Shown piece by piece: positions 32,758-42,084 of a stretch of 64,000 nt of DNA. Numbering within the stretch: position 1 is the stretch's first letter; each line of letters starts with the position of its first letter. The DNA comes from Ketobacter sp036337295. Its GTDB lineage: Bacteria; Pseudomonadota; Gammaproteobacteria; Pseudomonadales; Ketobacteraceae. The notes under the pieces are model-generated. The model saw nothing but the letters and a program-made list of their open reading frames with translations. It was not told the DNA's origin and searched no databases. The stretch covers positions 62,001-126,000 of the forward strand of contig JAYZEN010000009.1 of NCBI GenBank assembly GCA_036337295.1, written 5' to 3'. The position numbers and the translations under genes were made by a program.

Positions 32758-33896
32758 TTGCCGATTATGAAACCTTGAAGCTGATCTGGTGGGGCTTGGT
32801 GGGTGTGCTGTTGATCGGCTTCGCGCTGACCGACGGTTTTGATATGGGGGTGGGCGCCCTGTTGCCGTTGCTGGGGAAAACCGACGAGCAGCGCCGCATC
32901 ATCATCAACACCATAGGCCCCCACTGGGAGGGCAACCAGGTGTGGTTTGTCACTGCCGGTGGGGCCCTGTTTGCGGCCTGGCCCCTGGTGTACGCCAGTG
33001 CCTTTTCCGGGATGTATGCCGCGCTGATCATCACGCTGATGGCGTTGTTCCTGCGCCCGGTGGGGTTCGATTACCGCTCCAAACAGGATTCGGCCCGCTG
33101 GCGCAATAACTGGGATTGGGCCTTGTTTGTGGGCTCGGTGATTCCGCCGCTGATTTTCGGGGTGGCGTTCGGGAACCTGTTCCTGGGTTTGCCGTTCCAC
33201 TTTGATGAACTGATGCGACCTTCCTACGAAGGCAACCTGTTGGGTTTGCTGACGGTGTTTCCCCTGATGTCCGGTATCCTGAGTTTAAGCATGCTGGTGA
33301 TGCACGGTGCGGTCTGGCTCGGTTTGAAAACCGATGGCGTGGTGCGGCAGCGTGCCAATCGCGCGGCCGCCCGGGTGGCGGTGTTCACGGCGCTGCTGTT
33401 CGGTGCTTGCGGTGTCTGGGTGGCGTCGGGCATGAATGGTTTGGTGGTGGTGGATCTGCCGGACACCAACGGCGCCATCAATCCCCTGGGTAAAACGGTC
33501 GCTGTGCAGGCGGGCGCCTGGCTGGCCAACTATGAGCAATGGCCCGCGCTGATGGTGTTTCCCATCCTGGGGCTGGTGATGCCCTTTGCCACCGCCTGGT
33601 TCTGCCTCAAACAGAAAGAGGGTTGGGGATTCCTGACCAGTTGCCTGGCTGTAGGAGGCATTATTGCCACTGCCGGTGTCTCCCTGTTTCCCTTTGTGAT
33701 GCCCTCCAGCATCATGCCCAATCACAGCCTGACGGTGTGGGATGCCACTTCCAGCGCGCTCACCCTCAACATCATGCTGATGGTGGCCTGTGTGTTTGTG
33801 CCTCTGGTGCTGGGTTACACCCTGTGGAGTTACTACAAAATGTGGGGGCGATTGGATGAACAGCATATCCGTACCCACAGCCATTCTTTGTATTAA
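32754..33896 (+). CDS. cydB: Cytochrome bd ubiquinol oxidase subunit II
   Basis: A 380-residue membrane protein (E. coli 379) with the N-terminal WWGLVGVLLIGFALTDGFDMG signature and GPHWEGNQVWFVTAGGALFAAWP. It pairs with CydA in the oxidase. Start ATG overlaps cydA's end by four bases; cydX follows 24 bases later. Confidence 0.97.
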   Translation: MIADYETLKLIWWGLVGVLLIGFALTDGFDMGVGALLPLLGKTDEQRRIIINTIGPHWEGNQVWFVTAGGALFAAWPLVYASAFSGMYAALIITLMALFLRPVGFDYRSKQDSARWRNNWDWALFVGSVIPPLIFGVAFGNLFLGLPFHFDELMRPSYEGNLLGLLTVFPLMSGILSLSMLVMHGAVWLGLKTDGVVRQRANRAAARVAVFTALLFGACGVWVASGMNGLVVVDLPDTNGAINPLGKTVAVQAGAWLANYEQWPALMVFPILGLVMPFATAWFCLKQKEGWGFLTSCLAVGGIIATAGVSLFPFVMPSSIMPNHSLTVWDATSSALTLNIMLMVACVFVPLVLGYTLWSYYKMWGRLDEQHIRTHSHSLY

Positions 33897-33920
33897 TAAA
33901 CTGGACGTGAGGAGAGCATT

Positions 33921-34031
33921 ATGTGGTACTTCACCTGGATTCTGGGCGTGTTACTGGCCTGTGCCTTCGGCATCATCAATGTGCTGTGGCTGGAAGTGAA
34001 CGAGGACATGGACCGGCCGGACCCCGACTAG
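33921..34031 (+). CDS. cydX: Cytochrome bd oxidase small subunit CydX
   Basis: A 36-residue single-helix protein starting MWYFTWILGVLLACAFGI with the typical LWLE motif (NVLWLEVNEDM) and an acidic tail. CydX is needed for stability and full activity of cytochrome bd in E. coli. The ribosome-binding site is GTGAGGAGAGCATT. It closes the cydPABX operon. Confidence 0.93.
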   Translation: MWYFTWILGVLLACAFGIINVLWLEVNEDMDRPDPD

Positions 34032-34048
34032 GGGGCCGGTGCACTGGC

Positions 34049-35098
34049 TCAGGCGTGCTGCAGCATTTTCTGGCGCAGCGCGCCGGCCATCGTTTCCACG
34101 GCGTTCAAGGCGGACTGGGAACAGAGAATGTTGGCGAAGCCATGCACCAGGCCAGGGAATTCGATCCATTCCACATCCACCCCGGAAGCCTGCAGTTTTT
34201 TTGCGTAATCTCGCCCTTCATCCCGCAGCGGATCAAAGCCGGCGGTGGCCACAACCGCCGCCGGTGAGCCGTGCAGGTCGTCAGCGTACAGTGGGGAAAT
34301 ATCCGGGTGACACTGATCCTGCTCCGGTGGAATGTAGCAATCCTTGTAAATGCGGATGCCTTCATCGGTCAGCAGAAACCCGTCGGCGAACAGCTGGCGG
34401 GAACCCACCTCCCGCGGACTGTCGGCAGAGGGATAAATCAGCAGTTGAGCGGATGGGATTGGCAGGTCGTCACGGGTGGAGAGCTTGCGCGCCAGCACCG
34501 TGGCCAGTTTGCCACCGGCGCTGTCCCCGGCCACAGCAATCACCGGCTGCTGCAGCCCCAGTTCAGCAAAGCGGGTCACGATGTCCTCGTAAGCGCGCAT
34601 GACGTCCAGCACCGGTGTGGGCCAGGGGTTCTCCGGCGCCTTCTGGTACTCCACCGAGAGCACCCGCGCCCGGGTGACCCGCGCCAGGTGCCGACACAGG
34701 TTATCGTGGGTATCCAGGTTGCCGTGCACCCAGCCGCCGCCGTGGAAATAAATCAACAACAGATCTTCGGCCTGTTCTGGCGTATAAAGGCGGCCGGGCA
34801 GGTGGGGGGCGCTTTGGCCCAGGGTCATGTCCCGGGTGTTCATGGCGATGACTTTGCCCTGCACCACCCGGGTGGTGGCGTTGAAGGCCCGACGGCTGGC
34901 GTGCAGCTGGCGCGGATCGTGACGGGACGGCCGCACCGGTGGCTCCAGATTGGAGAGTTTCACCAGCAGCTGCATGTCCAGGTCCAGTTCCAGGCCATCC
35001 ACCCGGATCGGCTCCCCCACCAAACGGCGCTTGGCGAAATGGGGCAGGTTAAGCAGAGTGCGCAGTGAGTGGGACTTGGCTTTTTCGATCAGCGTCAT
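34049..35098 (-). CDS. Alpha/beta hydrolase, hormone-sensitive-lipase family
   Basis: A 349-residue esterase/lipase: oxyanion-hole YFHGGGWVHGN, nucleophile GDSAGG, acid region FDPLRDEG and catalytic His in GLVHGF. The N-terminal cap (about residues 1-100) suits HSL family IV esterases. It is expected to hydrolyse short or medium acyl esters in the cytoplasm. No operon partner; it converges with cydX, separated by only 17 bases. Confidence 0.9.
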   Translation of the reverse strand: MTLIEKAKSHSLRTLLNLPHFAKRRLVGEPIRVDGLELDLDMQLLVKLSNLEPPVRPSRHDPRQLHASRRAFNATTRVVQGKVIAMNTRDMTLGQSAPHLPGRLYTPEQAEDLLLIYFHGGGWVHGNLDTHDNLCRHLARVTRARVLSVEYQKAPENPWPTPVLDVMRAYEDIVTRFAELGLQQPVIAVAGDSAGGKLATVLARKLSTRDDLPIPSAQLLIYPSADSPREVGSRQLFADGFLLTDEGIRIYKDCYIPPEQDQCHPDISPLYADDLHGSPAAVVATAGFDPLRDEGRDYAKKLQASGVDVEWIEFPGLVHGFANILCSQSALNAVETMAGALRQKMLQHA

Positions 35099-35238
35099 AA
35101 CTCAGGTATCTCGGTGTCTGGGCTTCGAAGTGTATCAATATTTGACTATTCGGCCACCCCCCCGCGCGGGATTCCATGAGATCGTTACGCTAACAATGTT
35201 AGACTGCGGGTAAGCCCTCAATTGAATTGGCTCGGAAT

Positions 35239-36510
35239 ATGTTGCAGATGTGGATTGAACGAAACAGTGGTGCAGTGCAAGGCTTTTTAGGGCCATTGCT
35301 CATGTGTCTTGGCGTGCTGGTTGCGAGCAGCGTGCAGGCGGCGGACGAACTGGCCTATAAACTGGATTACACCCTGGAGTTGCTGCCGGAGTCGGAACAG
35401 GCCGCTGTAACCATTGCCATCGATAAAGGCAAACTGTTCCGTTATCTGGAATTCGACAACCTGCCGGGCCGCTATTCCGCTATCCAGGCCAATGGCAAGC
35501 TGTCCGTCACCGAGACACGGGTGCGTTGGGAACCACCGGCAGCGGACGCCCGCTTGTCCATGCGAGTGAAGATCACCCATGAGCGTGATCCCGGTGAATT
35601 CGATGCGATGATCAATTGGGATTGGGCTATTTTTCGCGGGGATGACCTGTTCCCGGCCATTAAATCGGAGTTTGACGACGGCGCCTATGCGGAGGCGCAA
35701 TTGACGGTGATTCTGCCGCAGGATTGGAAAAGCATCGAAACCGGCTGGCCCCGCCGCCGCGACAATGTGTTCCGCATTGACAACCCCGAACGCAAGTTCG
35801 ATCGACCCACTGGCTGGATGATCGCCGGCAAGCTGGGCACCCGGCGCGATACGGTCGGCACCACTTCCATTGCCATCAGCGCGCCTAAAGGTGGTTACCT
35901 GCATCGCATGGATTTGCTGACGTTTTTCAATTTTGTCTGGCCGGAGCTGGAGCGAGCCTTCCACAACACCCCGGAAAAGTTGCTGGTGGTGGGTATGGGG
36001 GACCCCATGTGGCGGGGCGGGCTGTCCGCGTCCAACTCGTTCTATCTGCATTCAGATCGACCCATGGTCAGCGAAAACGGCACCAGCCCACTGCTGCACG
36101 AATTGACCCATATGGTGACGCGGATTCGTGGCAGCAAGAGCGGGCAATTCAATGACGACTGGATCGCAGAAGGCCTGGCGGAGTTCTATTCCTTTGAGTT
36201 GCTGTATCGGGCCGGGGGCATGACCCAGGAGCGCCGCGACAGCATAGTGCGCAAGCTGGGGGCCTGGGGCAAGGGGGTGAAAAGCCTGCGCAAGTCCAAT
36301 TCCTCCGGCAAAATCACGGCGCGGGCGGTGGTGTTGATGGATAAGCTGGACAAGGAAATCCGCAGCGCCAGTAATGATCAGTACAACCTGGACCACCTGG
36401 CCCGGGAGCTGATGGCAAAGCGCACAGTATCACTGGACGATCTGGAGCGCGCGGCAGAAGCCCTGATCGGCGCCAAATCGAAAGTGCTGCAGTCCCCACT
36501 GTTGCGCTGA
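35239..36510 (+). CDS. Secreted gluzincin-type metallopeptidase-like protein
   Basis: A roughly 423-residue protein with a signal peptide (hydrophobic core near residues 15-28, cleavage around VQA-ADEL). The second half holds HELTHM, a zinc HExxH motif, and downstream WIAEGLAEFYSFE, which supplies the third ligand Glu as in M1/M61 peptidases. The N-terminal domain is beta-rich. It is probably a periplasmic or secreted peptidase related to the M61 group. Candidate starts are TTG 35227, ATG 35239 and ATG 35248; the ribosome-binding site is weak in each case, so the start is uncertain. Confidence 0.72.
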   Translation: MLQMWIERNSGAVQGFLGPLLMCLGVLVASSVQAADELAYKLDYTLELLPESEQAAVTIAIDKGKLFRYLEFDNLPGRYSAIQANGKLSVTETRVRWEPPAADARLSMRVKITHERDPGEFDAMINWDWAIFRGDDLFPAIKSEFDDGAYAEAQLTVILPQDWKSIETGWPRRRDNVFRIDNPERKFDRPTGWMIAGKLGTRRDTVGTTSIAISAPKGGYLHRMDLLTFFNFVWPELERAFHNTPEKLLVVGMGDPMWRGGLSASNSFYLHSDRPMVSENGTSPLLHELTHMVTRIRGSKSGQFNDDWIAEGLAEFYSFELLYRAGGMTQERRDSIVRKLGAWGKGVKSLRKSNSSGKITARAVVLMDKLDKEIRSASNDQYNLDHLARELMAKRTVSLDDLERAAEALIGAKSKVLQSPLLR

Positions 36511-36530
36511 GACACTGCGGGGAATAGCGC

Positions 36531-37178
36531 GTGACGGGAATGGATGCCGCTCAGGATCACCTGCAGGAAGTATTGCGCATGCTGGCATCGGGGCTGCGCT
36601 TACCTTTTACGGAAGAACCCCACGGCACGGAAGAACCACACGGGCGAGAGGAATTACGTCGGATCATGCGTGCCTGCCGTTGGCAACGCCTGCCTCCCGA
36701 GCACGTCCTGTACCGGCCGGGTCAAACGGCGTTAGAGGTGTATTTTGTCCACCAGGGATTGATTCGGGTGTTCAATATGACGGAGTCCGGTGACAAGGAA
36801 TTCAACAAATCCTTCGTCACCGAGGGCCAGTTTGTGGGGGCGCTGGTGTCCCCATTGCGGGCGCAGGCTTCCCCTTACTACATTCAAACCCTGGAACCCT
36901 GCGAAGCGTTGTCCATCTCCCGCGCCAGTCTTGATGAGTTGTACCAGAGTTCGATTCTGTGGGCGAACATCGGGCGGCTGTACATGGAACACCTGGCCAT
37001 TACCAAGGAGCGGCGGGAGGCCCAACTACTGACCGGAACGGCTGAGCAGCGTTACCTGCGTTTTCGAGAGGAGTATCCACAGCTGGTGGGACGGGTGCCG
37101 TTGTATCATGTGGCCTCCTATCTGGGGGTGACTGACGTGGCTCTGTCCCGAATTCGGCGCCGACTTAACCTGAGTTAA
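36531..37178 (+). CDS. Crp/Fnr-family transcriptional regulator
   Basis: A 215-residue protein with a cyclic-nucleotide-binding-type beta barrel (about residues 40-140) and a C-terminal winged helix (VPLYHVASYLGVTDVALSRIRRRLNLS). No Cys cluster of the FNR type is seen, so it is not an oxygen sensor of that class; the ligand is unknown. The GTG at 36531 has GGGGAATAGCGC upstream. An 18-bp tandem duplication makes EEPHG repeat at residues 27-38. It resembles small Crp-like activators of stress genes. Confidence 0.85.
   Translation: MTGMDAAQDHLQEVLRMLASGLRLPFTEEPHGTEEPHGREELRRIMRACRWQRLPPEHVLYRPGQTALEVYFVHQGLIRVFNMTESGDKEFNKSFVTEGQFVGALVSPLRAQASPYYIQTLEPCEALSISRASLDELYQSSILWANIGRLYMEHLAITKERREAQLLTGTAEQRYLRFREEYPQLVGRVPLYHVASYLGVTDVALSRIRRRLNLS
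36609..36644 (+). repeat. 18-bp in-frame tandem duplication inside the Crp-like gene
   Basis: ACGGAAGAACCCCACGGC (36609-36626) and ACGGAAGAACCACACGGG (36627-36644) differ at two positions and add six residues. Confidence 0.9.
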
Positions 37179-37242
37179 GGCGCTGACCCTGCCGTTCCGA
37201 TACGCTGGCTCCAGATTCGCAGAACACAGCAAGGAGATCAGC

Positions 37243-37695
37243 ATGATCGGTTCACTGGTGGCACGGCATCAGGTCAAGCAGGCGTTTTCCCAACTCAATC
37301 AAAAGAACCTGGAGGGTTTTTTATCCGGCTGGCATGAGGAGGCGGTGTTTCAGTATCCGGGGCAGTTGTCGGTGAGTGGCACCTTCACCGGGCGGGATGC
37401 CATCCAGTGTTGGTTCGCCGGCTTTTTCGAGCGTTTTCCCCGCATTCAGTTTCAGTTGAAACACGTCTGCGTTGAGAACCTGTTTGACCTGGCGGGCAAC
37501 AATAATGTCATCGCCTATTGGGATGTGGCACTGACCAACAGGGAGGGGCGCGCCGTGGAGAACACGGGAACCAACCTGATCAAAATCCGCGGGCGCAAAG
37601 TGGTGGAAGTGCAGGACTTCTTTTTCTACCCGGAACGCCTGGCACTGGGCTGGAATGAAACCGCGCCGGCTACCAGGGTTCCAGTTGCACCGTAA
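37243..37695 (+). CDS. SnoaL-like/NTF2-fold protein
   Basis: A 150-residue protein of the NTF2-like fold: N-terminal helix pair (VKQAFSQLNQKNLEGFLSGWHEEAVFQYPG), a beta sheet with FTGRDAIQCWFAGFFERFP and VQDFFFYPERLALGW. Such proteins include isomerases, hydrolases and stress proteins; no specific role can be assigned. Start ATG 37243 follows AAGGAGATCAGC. Its last 26 bases overlap the convergent yaeQ gene. Confidence 0.78.
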   Translation: MIGSLVARHQVKQAFSQLNQKNLEGFLSGWHEEAVFQYPGQLSVSGTFTGRDAIQCWFAGFFERFPRIQFQLKHVCVENLFDLAGNNNVIAYWDVALTNREGRAVENTGTNLIKIRGRKVVEVQDFFFYPERLALGWNETAPATRVPVAP

Positions 37696-38203
37696 CGCTG
37701 CTGCGGTCGTTGCCTAAGGTGATATCGCCGTCCTGAACAGTGCAATGCAGGTGCATGGTGCGGTCGCACAGCGTCACCAGTTCGCTGCAGGTGGTGGGCG
37801 TAACATAGTGCACCTGCACATTGCTGAACGTTCGGATTTTTTTGCGGTTCTGTTCCCACCAGATGGGGGCGGTGCGTTCGCCGTAACTGTAGATCTGCAC
37901 CCGGTCAGCCCGATGGCTGGCTTTCTTGATGCGCTTCTCATCCGGCAGCCCTACATCGATCCACAACTGAATGTGATCCGTTAAGTCTTTACGCCACAGG
38001 GCGGCGTCTTCCTCAGTGCTCAAGCCTCTCCCGAACACCAGATCCTCACTGGCATGCAGGGCGAACGCCAGCAAGCGGATCATCATCCGTTCCTCGGTTT
38101 CGGAAGGGTGCAGCGCCAGGGTGAGGGCGTGGGACTGGTAGTAGTGCCGGTCCATGTCCGACACCTGCAGTTCAGCTTTATAAACGGTTGCTTTCAGGGC
38201 CAT
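37670..38203 (-). CDS. yaeQ: YaeQ-family protein
   Basis: A 177-residue protein (E. coli YaeQ 181), with the family start MALKATVYKAELQVSDMDRHYY and HPSETEERMMIRLLAFAL. YaeQ has a PD-(D/E)XK nuclease-like fold and unknown function. The 3' end overlaps the convergent NTF2-like gene by 26 bases. It lies 12 bases downstream of the wax synthase on the same strand, so it may share its transcript. Confidence 0.93.
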   Translation of the reverse strand: MALKATVYKAELQVSDMDRHYYQSHALTLALHPSETEERMMIRLLAFALHASEDLVFGRGLSTEEDAALWRKDLTDHIQLWIDVGLPDEKRIKKASHRADRVQIYSYGERTAPIWWEQNRKKIRTFSNVQVHYVTPTTCSELVTLCDRTMHLHCTVQDGDITLGNDRSSVTVQLEPW

Positions 38204-38215
38204 GAGGTTACAGCG

Positions 38216-39592
38216 TCACTTCGCGTGGATGTCGGCGGCCACTTCCAATTCATGGATGCCGTTCTCTATGAAATCCAGCAGTCGCTGCATGGAGGGCAGG
38301 GTGCGACGGCAGGCGGTCAAGCCGAATTCCAGTTGGTTCTCATAACTGAGCAGGGTGATGTTGAGCGCGATCCGGTCCAGGGGAATGGACACCGGATACA
38401 TGCCTTCCAGTTTGGCTCCGTTCCAGTACATGGTTTTTTTCGGGCCGGGCACGTTCGAGATGATCACGTTGAACGGTTGCCAGTTGGAAATCAGTCCGGT
38501 GAGCATGTTGAACCCGGCCGGTGCCATGGTCAGCGCAGTGTAGTTCAGGGTTTCCTCCGGCGTCATGCTTTTGTAGCGTTCTTTCGACTCATTGACGGAG
38601 GCCTGAATGGTTTCCATGCGCAAGGCCGGGTCAGCAATGTGTGTGCCCAGGTTCACCAGGATCATGGCAATCTGGTTGCCACTGTCACTGTCGTCGTTGC
38701 GGATCGACACCGGTACCATGGCCACCAGCGGCTTGTCCGGCAGGGCATGCTGCATGATCAGGTAATCCCGCAGGGCGCTGCCGCACATGGCCAGCACCAC
38801 ATCATTCATGGTGCCCTTGAAGGCTTTGGCGATACGGTGGATGCGCTCCATGGGGTAGGATTGGGCGGCGAAGCGTCGCGACCCGGTGATGCGTTCGTTG
38901 AGCAAACAGTTTGGGGCCTGGAAAATGGAGACGTGGGCCGGATCTTTGCGGGCACCGCGAAACAGCTTGGTGATTTCCCCGGCCACCTTGGGCAGGGTGC
39001 CCAGTTGTTTGCTGGCGTCCCCGAACAGCTCGCCAAAACCGCTTACCAGTTCCTGCGGATTGATGGGGCTGCTGCTGCGTTTTTTCGGCGGTATCGCCCA
39101 GATCGGGGGGCGGTGCATTTCGGTCGGGTCATACGACAGTGACCGCACACAGGTTTTCATGGCGGCGATCCCATCCATCATGCTGTGATGCACCTTGGAA
39201 TACACGGCAAAGCGACGACCGCGCACCCCCTCGATCAGGTGGAATTCCCACAGAGGGCGCTCCCGGTCCATCAGGTTACTGTGTTCCGCCGATACATGGG
39301 CCAACAGCTCCCGGATGCGGCCGGGTTTGGGCAGGGCCTCGTGGCGGAAATGGTGTTCCAGGTCGAAGTGATCGTCCTCCTCCCAGTAATACTGTCCCAG
39401 CTTGCGGGTCAGCTTCTGGCCATAGCGGCCTTCCGGGTGCTGGTAGGCGCGCAGGGATTCGGCCAGTTCAGTCACGTATTTGGGGCCGGCACCTTCAGGG
39501 AAGGAAAACAGCATCAACCCGGCCACATGCATGGGTTGCTGGCGTTTCTCAAGCCACAGGAAAAGTTGGTCAGCTGGGCTCAGTGGGGTCAT
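38216..39592 (-). CDS. Wax ester synthase/diacylglycerol acyltransferase (WS/DGAT)
   Basis: A 458-residue acyltransferase with the active-site HHxxxDG motif at residues 135-141 (KVHHSMMDGIAAM), PLWE at 113-116, and an ND motif in GTMNDVVLAMCGSALRDYL. It joins acyl-CoA to fatty alcohols or diacylglycerol to make wax esters or triacylglycerol at the membrane or lipid droplet surface. With the reductase pair at 12614-14723 it completes a wax pathway. Start ATG 39592 follows GGAATACATGGA. Confidence 0.94.
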   Translation of the reverse strand: MTPLSPADQLFLWLEKRQQPMHVAGLMLFSFPEGAGPKYVTELAESLRAYQHPEGRYGQKLTRKLGQYYWEEDDHFDLEHHFRHEALPKPGRIRELLAHVSAEHSNLMDRERPLWEFHLIEGVRGRRFAVYSKVHHSMMDGIAAMKTCVRSLSYDPTEMHRPPIWAIPPKKRSSSPINPQELVSGFGELFGDASKQLGTLPKVAGEITKLFRGARKDPAHVSIFQAPNCLLNERITGSRRFAAQSYPMERIHRIAKAFKGTMNDVVLAMCGSALRDYLIMQHALPDKPLVAMVPVSIRNDDSDSGNQIAMILVNLGTHIADPALRMETIQASVNESKERYKSMTPEETLNYTALTMAPAGFNMLTGLISNWQPFNVIISNVPGPKKTMYWNGAKLEGMYPVSIPLDRIALNITLLSYENQLEFGLTACRRTLPSMQRLLDFIENGIHELEVAADIHAK

Positions 39593-39856
39593 TCCATGTA
39601 TTCCTTATCATTATTGTCGTATTACAAATCAAATCCGGGCTATTGACACTGATTCTTATCATGTTTTCAAGCCGCCGGGCGCAATTACGCAAATTTTATT
39701 CCCAGTTGGCCAGATAGAGCCGCTTGTTATTGCTATTATTGATCTGTCGACACATTTTGTAGCGAAAAGTATCCCCCCCTGGCCGGTAGATACTGCGCAA
39801 TCTCCACAAAGGCGGTTACACTTGAGCCGTCATACAGAGGTAAGTACCATTCAGCA

Positions 39857-41065
39857 ATGTCCACTCAGCAGTTTGAAGCCATCCGACCCTATCAGGATCA
39901 CGAAGTCCCGGGCGTTATAGAACGCCTGCTGCAATCCGATGAACTGGTTCACGCCATGATTCACGTGCAGTTTCCCCTGGTGCCCCGTTACCTGGAAAAG
40001 CCCCTGGCGCGGTATATGCGCCATCGCGTGCACAAAAACCTGCGGGACATCCAGACCGTGGCGGACTTTCAGGTGCGCATGCGCGGCTTTGTGGAAAGCA
40101 CCATCGACAAGAGCATGACCGAATTCACCTTCGACGGTCAGCAACACCTGCAGAACGGCGTGCCCTATGTGTTCATCAGCAACCACCGGGATATAACCCT
40201 GGATTCGGCGCTGTTGAACTACGCCCTGTTGCAGGCGGACCTGGATACAGCCGAAATCGCCATTGGCGATAACCTGTTGAGCAACCCGCTGGTGTCCGAT
40301 CTGCTGCGGCTGAACAAGAGCTTTGTGGTGAATCGCTCGGTGAGCGGCGTCAAGGCCAAATACCAGGCCCTGACTGAACTGTCCCATTACATCAGCCAGG
40401 CCAATGCCGAAGGCCGTTCCGTGTGGATCGCGCAACGTGAGGGGCGCGCCAAGGACGGGTTCGACATCACGGACCCTGCCATCATCAAAATGCTGCACAT
40501 CTGGCAGAAAAAGCTGGGGGTGGGATTCGGCGATACCATCAACAAGCTGAACCTGGTGCCGGTGTCCATTTCCTACGAGTACGACCCCTGTGACGGTTTG
40601 AAAGCGGCGGAGCTGCAGGCCCGTGCCGCCGCCGACTATGTGAAACAGGAAGGGGAAGACGTGGAGAGCATCATGCGCGGCATCGCGCTGCCCAAAGGCC
40701 GGGTGCATATCCAGATCGGTGAACCCCTGCACGGTGAATTCCAGGACGCGGCCCAGGTGGCCCATGCCCTGGACGCCCAGATTATCCAGAACTACCGCCT
40801 GTTCCCACCCAGCCTGCTGGCCATCGAACATCTGCTTAGCCTGGGCAAAGCCATGCAGTCATTGAAGGACGATTCCATCGCCAAACTGCAGGCGGTGGCG
40901 CAACAGGCACGGGAATCCGTCGCCGGCCTGGATTCCCAGGAGCTGGCCCGGCAGGCAGCCGAGTTTTCCGCTCGCCTGGGTCACTATCCGGCCCAGGTGC
41001 AGCGCTACATTCTTGAAATGTATGCCAACCCCCTGTTGAACAAATACGACTACGCCTCCCGCTGA
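39857..41065 (+). CDS. PlsB/PlsC-like glycerol-phosphate acyltransferase family protein
   Basis: A 402-residue cytoplasmic or membrane-associated protein with an LPLAT-type block: FISNHRDITLDSALLNY carries His and Asp, spaced H-x5-D rather than the usual H-x4-D, then IAIGDNLLSNPLVSDLLRLNKSFVVNRS and WIAQREGRAKDG. It probably transfers acyl groups in phospholipid or storage lipid synthesis. No clear transmembrane helix is seen. The C-terminal region is helical. Start ATG 39857 has AGAGGTAAGTACC upstream at long spacing. Confidence 0.78.
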   Translation: MSTQQFEAIRPYQDHEVPGVIERLLQSDELVHAMIHVQFPLVPRYLEKPLARYMRHRVHKNLRDIQTVADFQVRMRGFVESTIDKSMTEFTFDGQQHLQNGVPYVFISNHRDITLDSALLNYALLQADLDTAEIAIGDNLLSNPLVSDLLRLNKSFVVNRSVSGVKAKYQALTELSHYISQANAEGRSVWIAQREGRAKDGFDITDPAIIKMLHIWQKKLGVGFGDTINKLNLVPVSISYEYDPCDGLKAAELQARAAADYVKQEGEDVESIMRGIALPKGRVHIQIGEPLHGEFQDAAQVAHALDAQIIQNYRLFPPSLLAIEHLLSLGKAMQSLKDDSIAKLQAVAQQARESVAGLDSQELARQAAEFSARLGHYPAQVQRYILEMYANPLLNKYDYASR

Positions 41066-41067
41066 TT

Positions 41068-41100
41068 CGATCCATACTTGGCCATACTTGGTATGGATCG
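41068..41100. repeat. Inverted repeat enclosing a 10-bp direct repeat
   Basis: CGATCCATAC (41068-41077) pairs with GTATGGATCG (41091-41100). Within it CCATACTTGG occurs twice in tandem (41072-41081, 41082-41091). No T tract follows, so this is a hairpin rather than a clear terminator. Confidence 0.8.
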
Positions 41101-41154
41101 TGAATAACCTCATACTATCTACTTGTAAAGCAAGCGAAAGAATGAGGGGGAGAC

Positions 41155-42084
41155 ATGTCAGATGAACTCTGGGATGCCATCCAGTCCACCGCCGAGGCAT
41201 TGATCCGGCAAGAGCATCTGCCCGGCGATTTTCTAACCACCGTCGCCGACTATTTCTATCCCCTAGCCCTGCGCCTGCGGGATCTGCAGCACGCCCGGGG
41301 CCGCCCTGTCATCATCGGGGTCAATGGCGCCCAGGGCACCGGCAAGTCCACCCTGGCCCTGTTTCTGGAAACCCTGCTGAACCAGCATCTGGATTGCCCC
41401 TGCGCCCGTTTCTCTCTGGATGACATCTACCTCACCCGTGCCGAGCGTGAGGCCAACGCCAAAGCCATTCACCCGTTACTGCTCACCCGGGGCGTGCCGG
41501 GCACTCATGATGTGGAGCTGGGCAACCGGGTCATCGACGAGCTGCTGGCGGCGGGGCCGGACAATGTAGTGTCCATCCCCGCCTTCGACAAAGCCCGGGA
41601 TGACCGTGCGCCTATGGCGGAATGGCCCCTGCATCGGGGCTCGGTGAGCATTATTCTGCTGGAAGGCTGGTGCGTGGCGGCACTGCCGGAAGCCGATCCG
41701 CAACGGCTGCAGACCCCTGTGAACACCCTGGAGGACCAGGAAGACCCCGACGGCCACTGGCGGCACTTTGTGAACCAGCAGTTGGCCGAACCCTACCAGC
41801 GTTTATTCGGGCGCCTGGACTATCTGGTGATGCTGAAAGCGCCGTCCATGGAGTGCATTCTGGAGTGGCGCACTCTCCAGGAGCAGAAGCTTGCTGAGAA
41901 AATGGCTCTGCACCAAAATGGTGCTTCTGCCGCCAGAATCATGTCCCCGGACCAGATCAAGCGCTTCATCATGCACTACGAGCGGCTCACCCGGGTGATG
42001 CTGGCGGAGATGCCCCAGCGGGCGGACAGCCTGTATGTGATCGATGAGCAACACCGGATCGAAGGAGTACAGCACCGTGACTGA
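41155..42084 (+). CDS. Glycerate kinase-like P-loop protein (D-glycerate 3-kinase family)
   Basis: A 309-residue P-loop kinase: NGAQGTGKST at residues 57-66, SLDDIYLT, then TRGVPGTHDVEL and PAFDKARDDRAP, matching the plant-type GLYK / YggC group that makes 3-phosphoglycerate from D-glycerate and ATP. It heads the glucosylglycerate cluster, where 3-phosphoglycerate is the glucosyl acceptor. The start follows GAGGGGGAGAC. It overlaps the next gene by 8 bases. Confidence 0.88.
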   Translation: MSDELWDAIQSTAEALIRQEHLPGDFLTTVADYFYPLALRLRDLQHARGRPVIIGVNGAQGTGKSTLALFLETLLNQHLDCPCARFSLDDIYLTRAEREANAKAIHPLLLTRGVPGTHDVELGNRVIDELLAAGPDNVVSIPAFDKARDDRAPMAEWPLHRGSVSIILLEGWCVAALPEADPQRLQTPVNTLEDQEDPDGHWRHFVNQQLAEPYQRLFGRLDYLVMLKAPSMECILEWRTLQEQKLAEKMALHQNGASAARIMSPDQIKRFIMHYERLTRVMLAEMPQRADSLYVIDEQHRIEGVQHRD

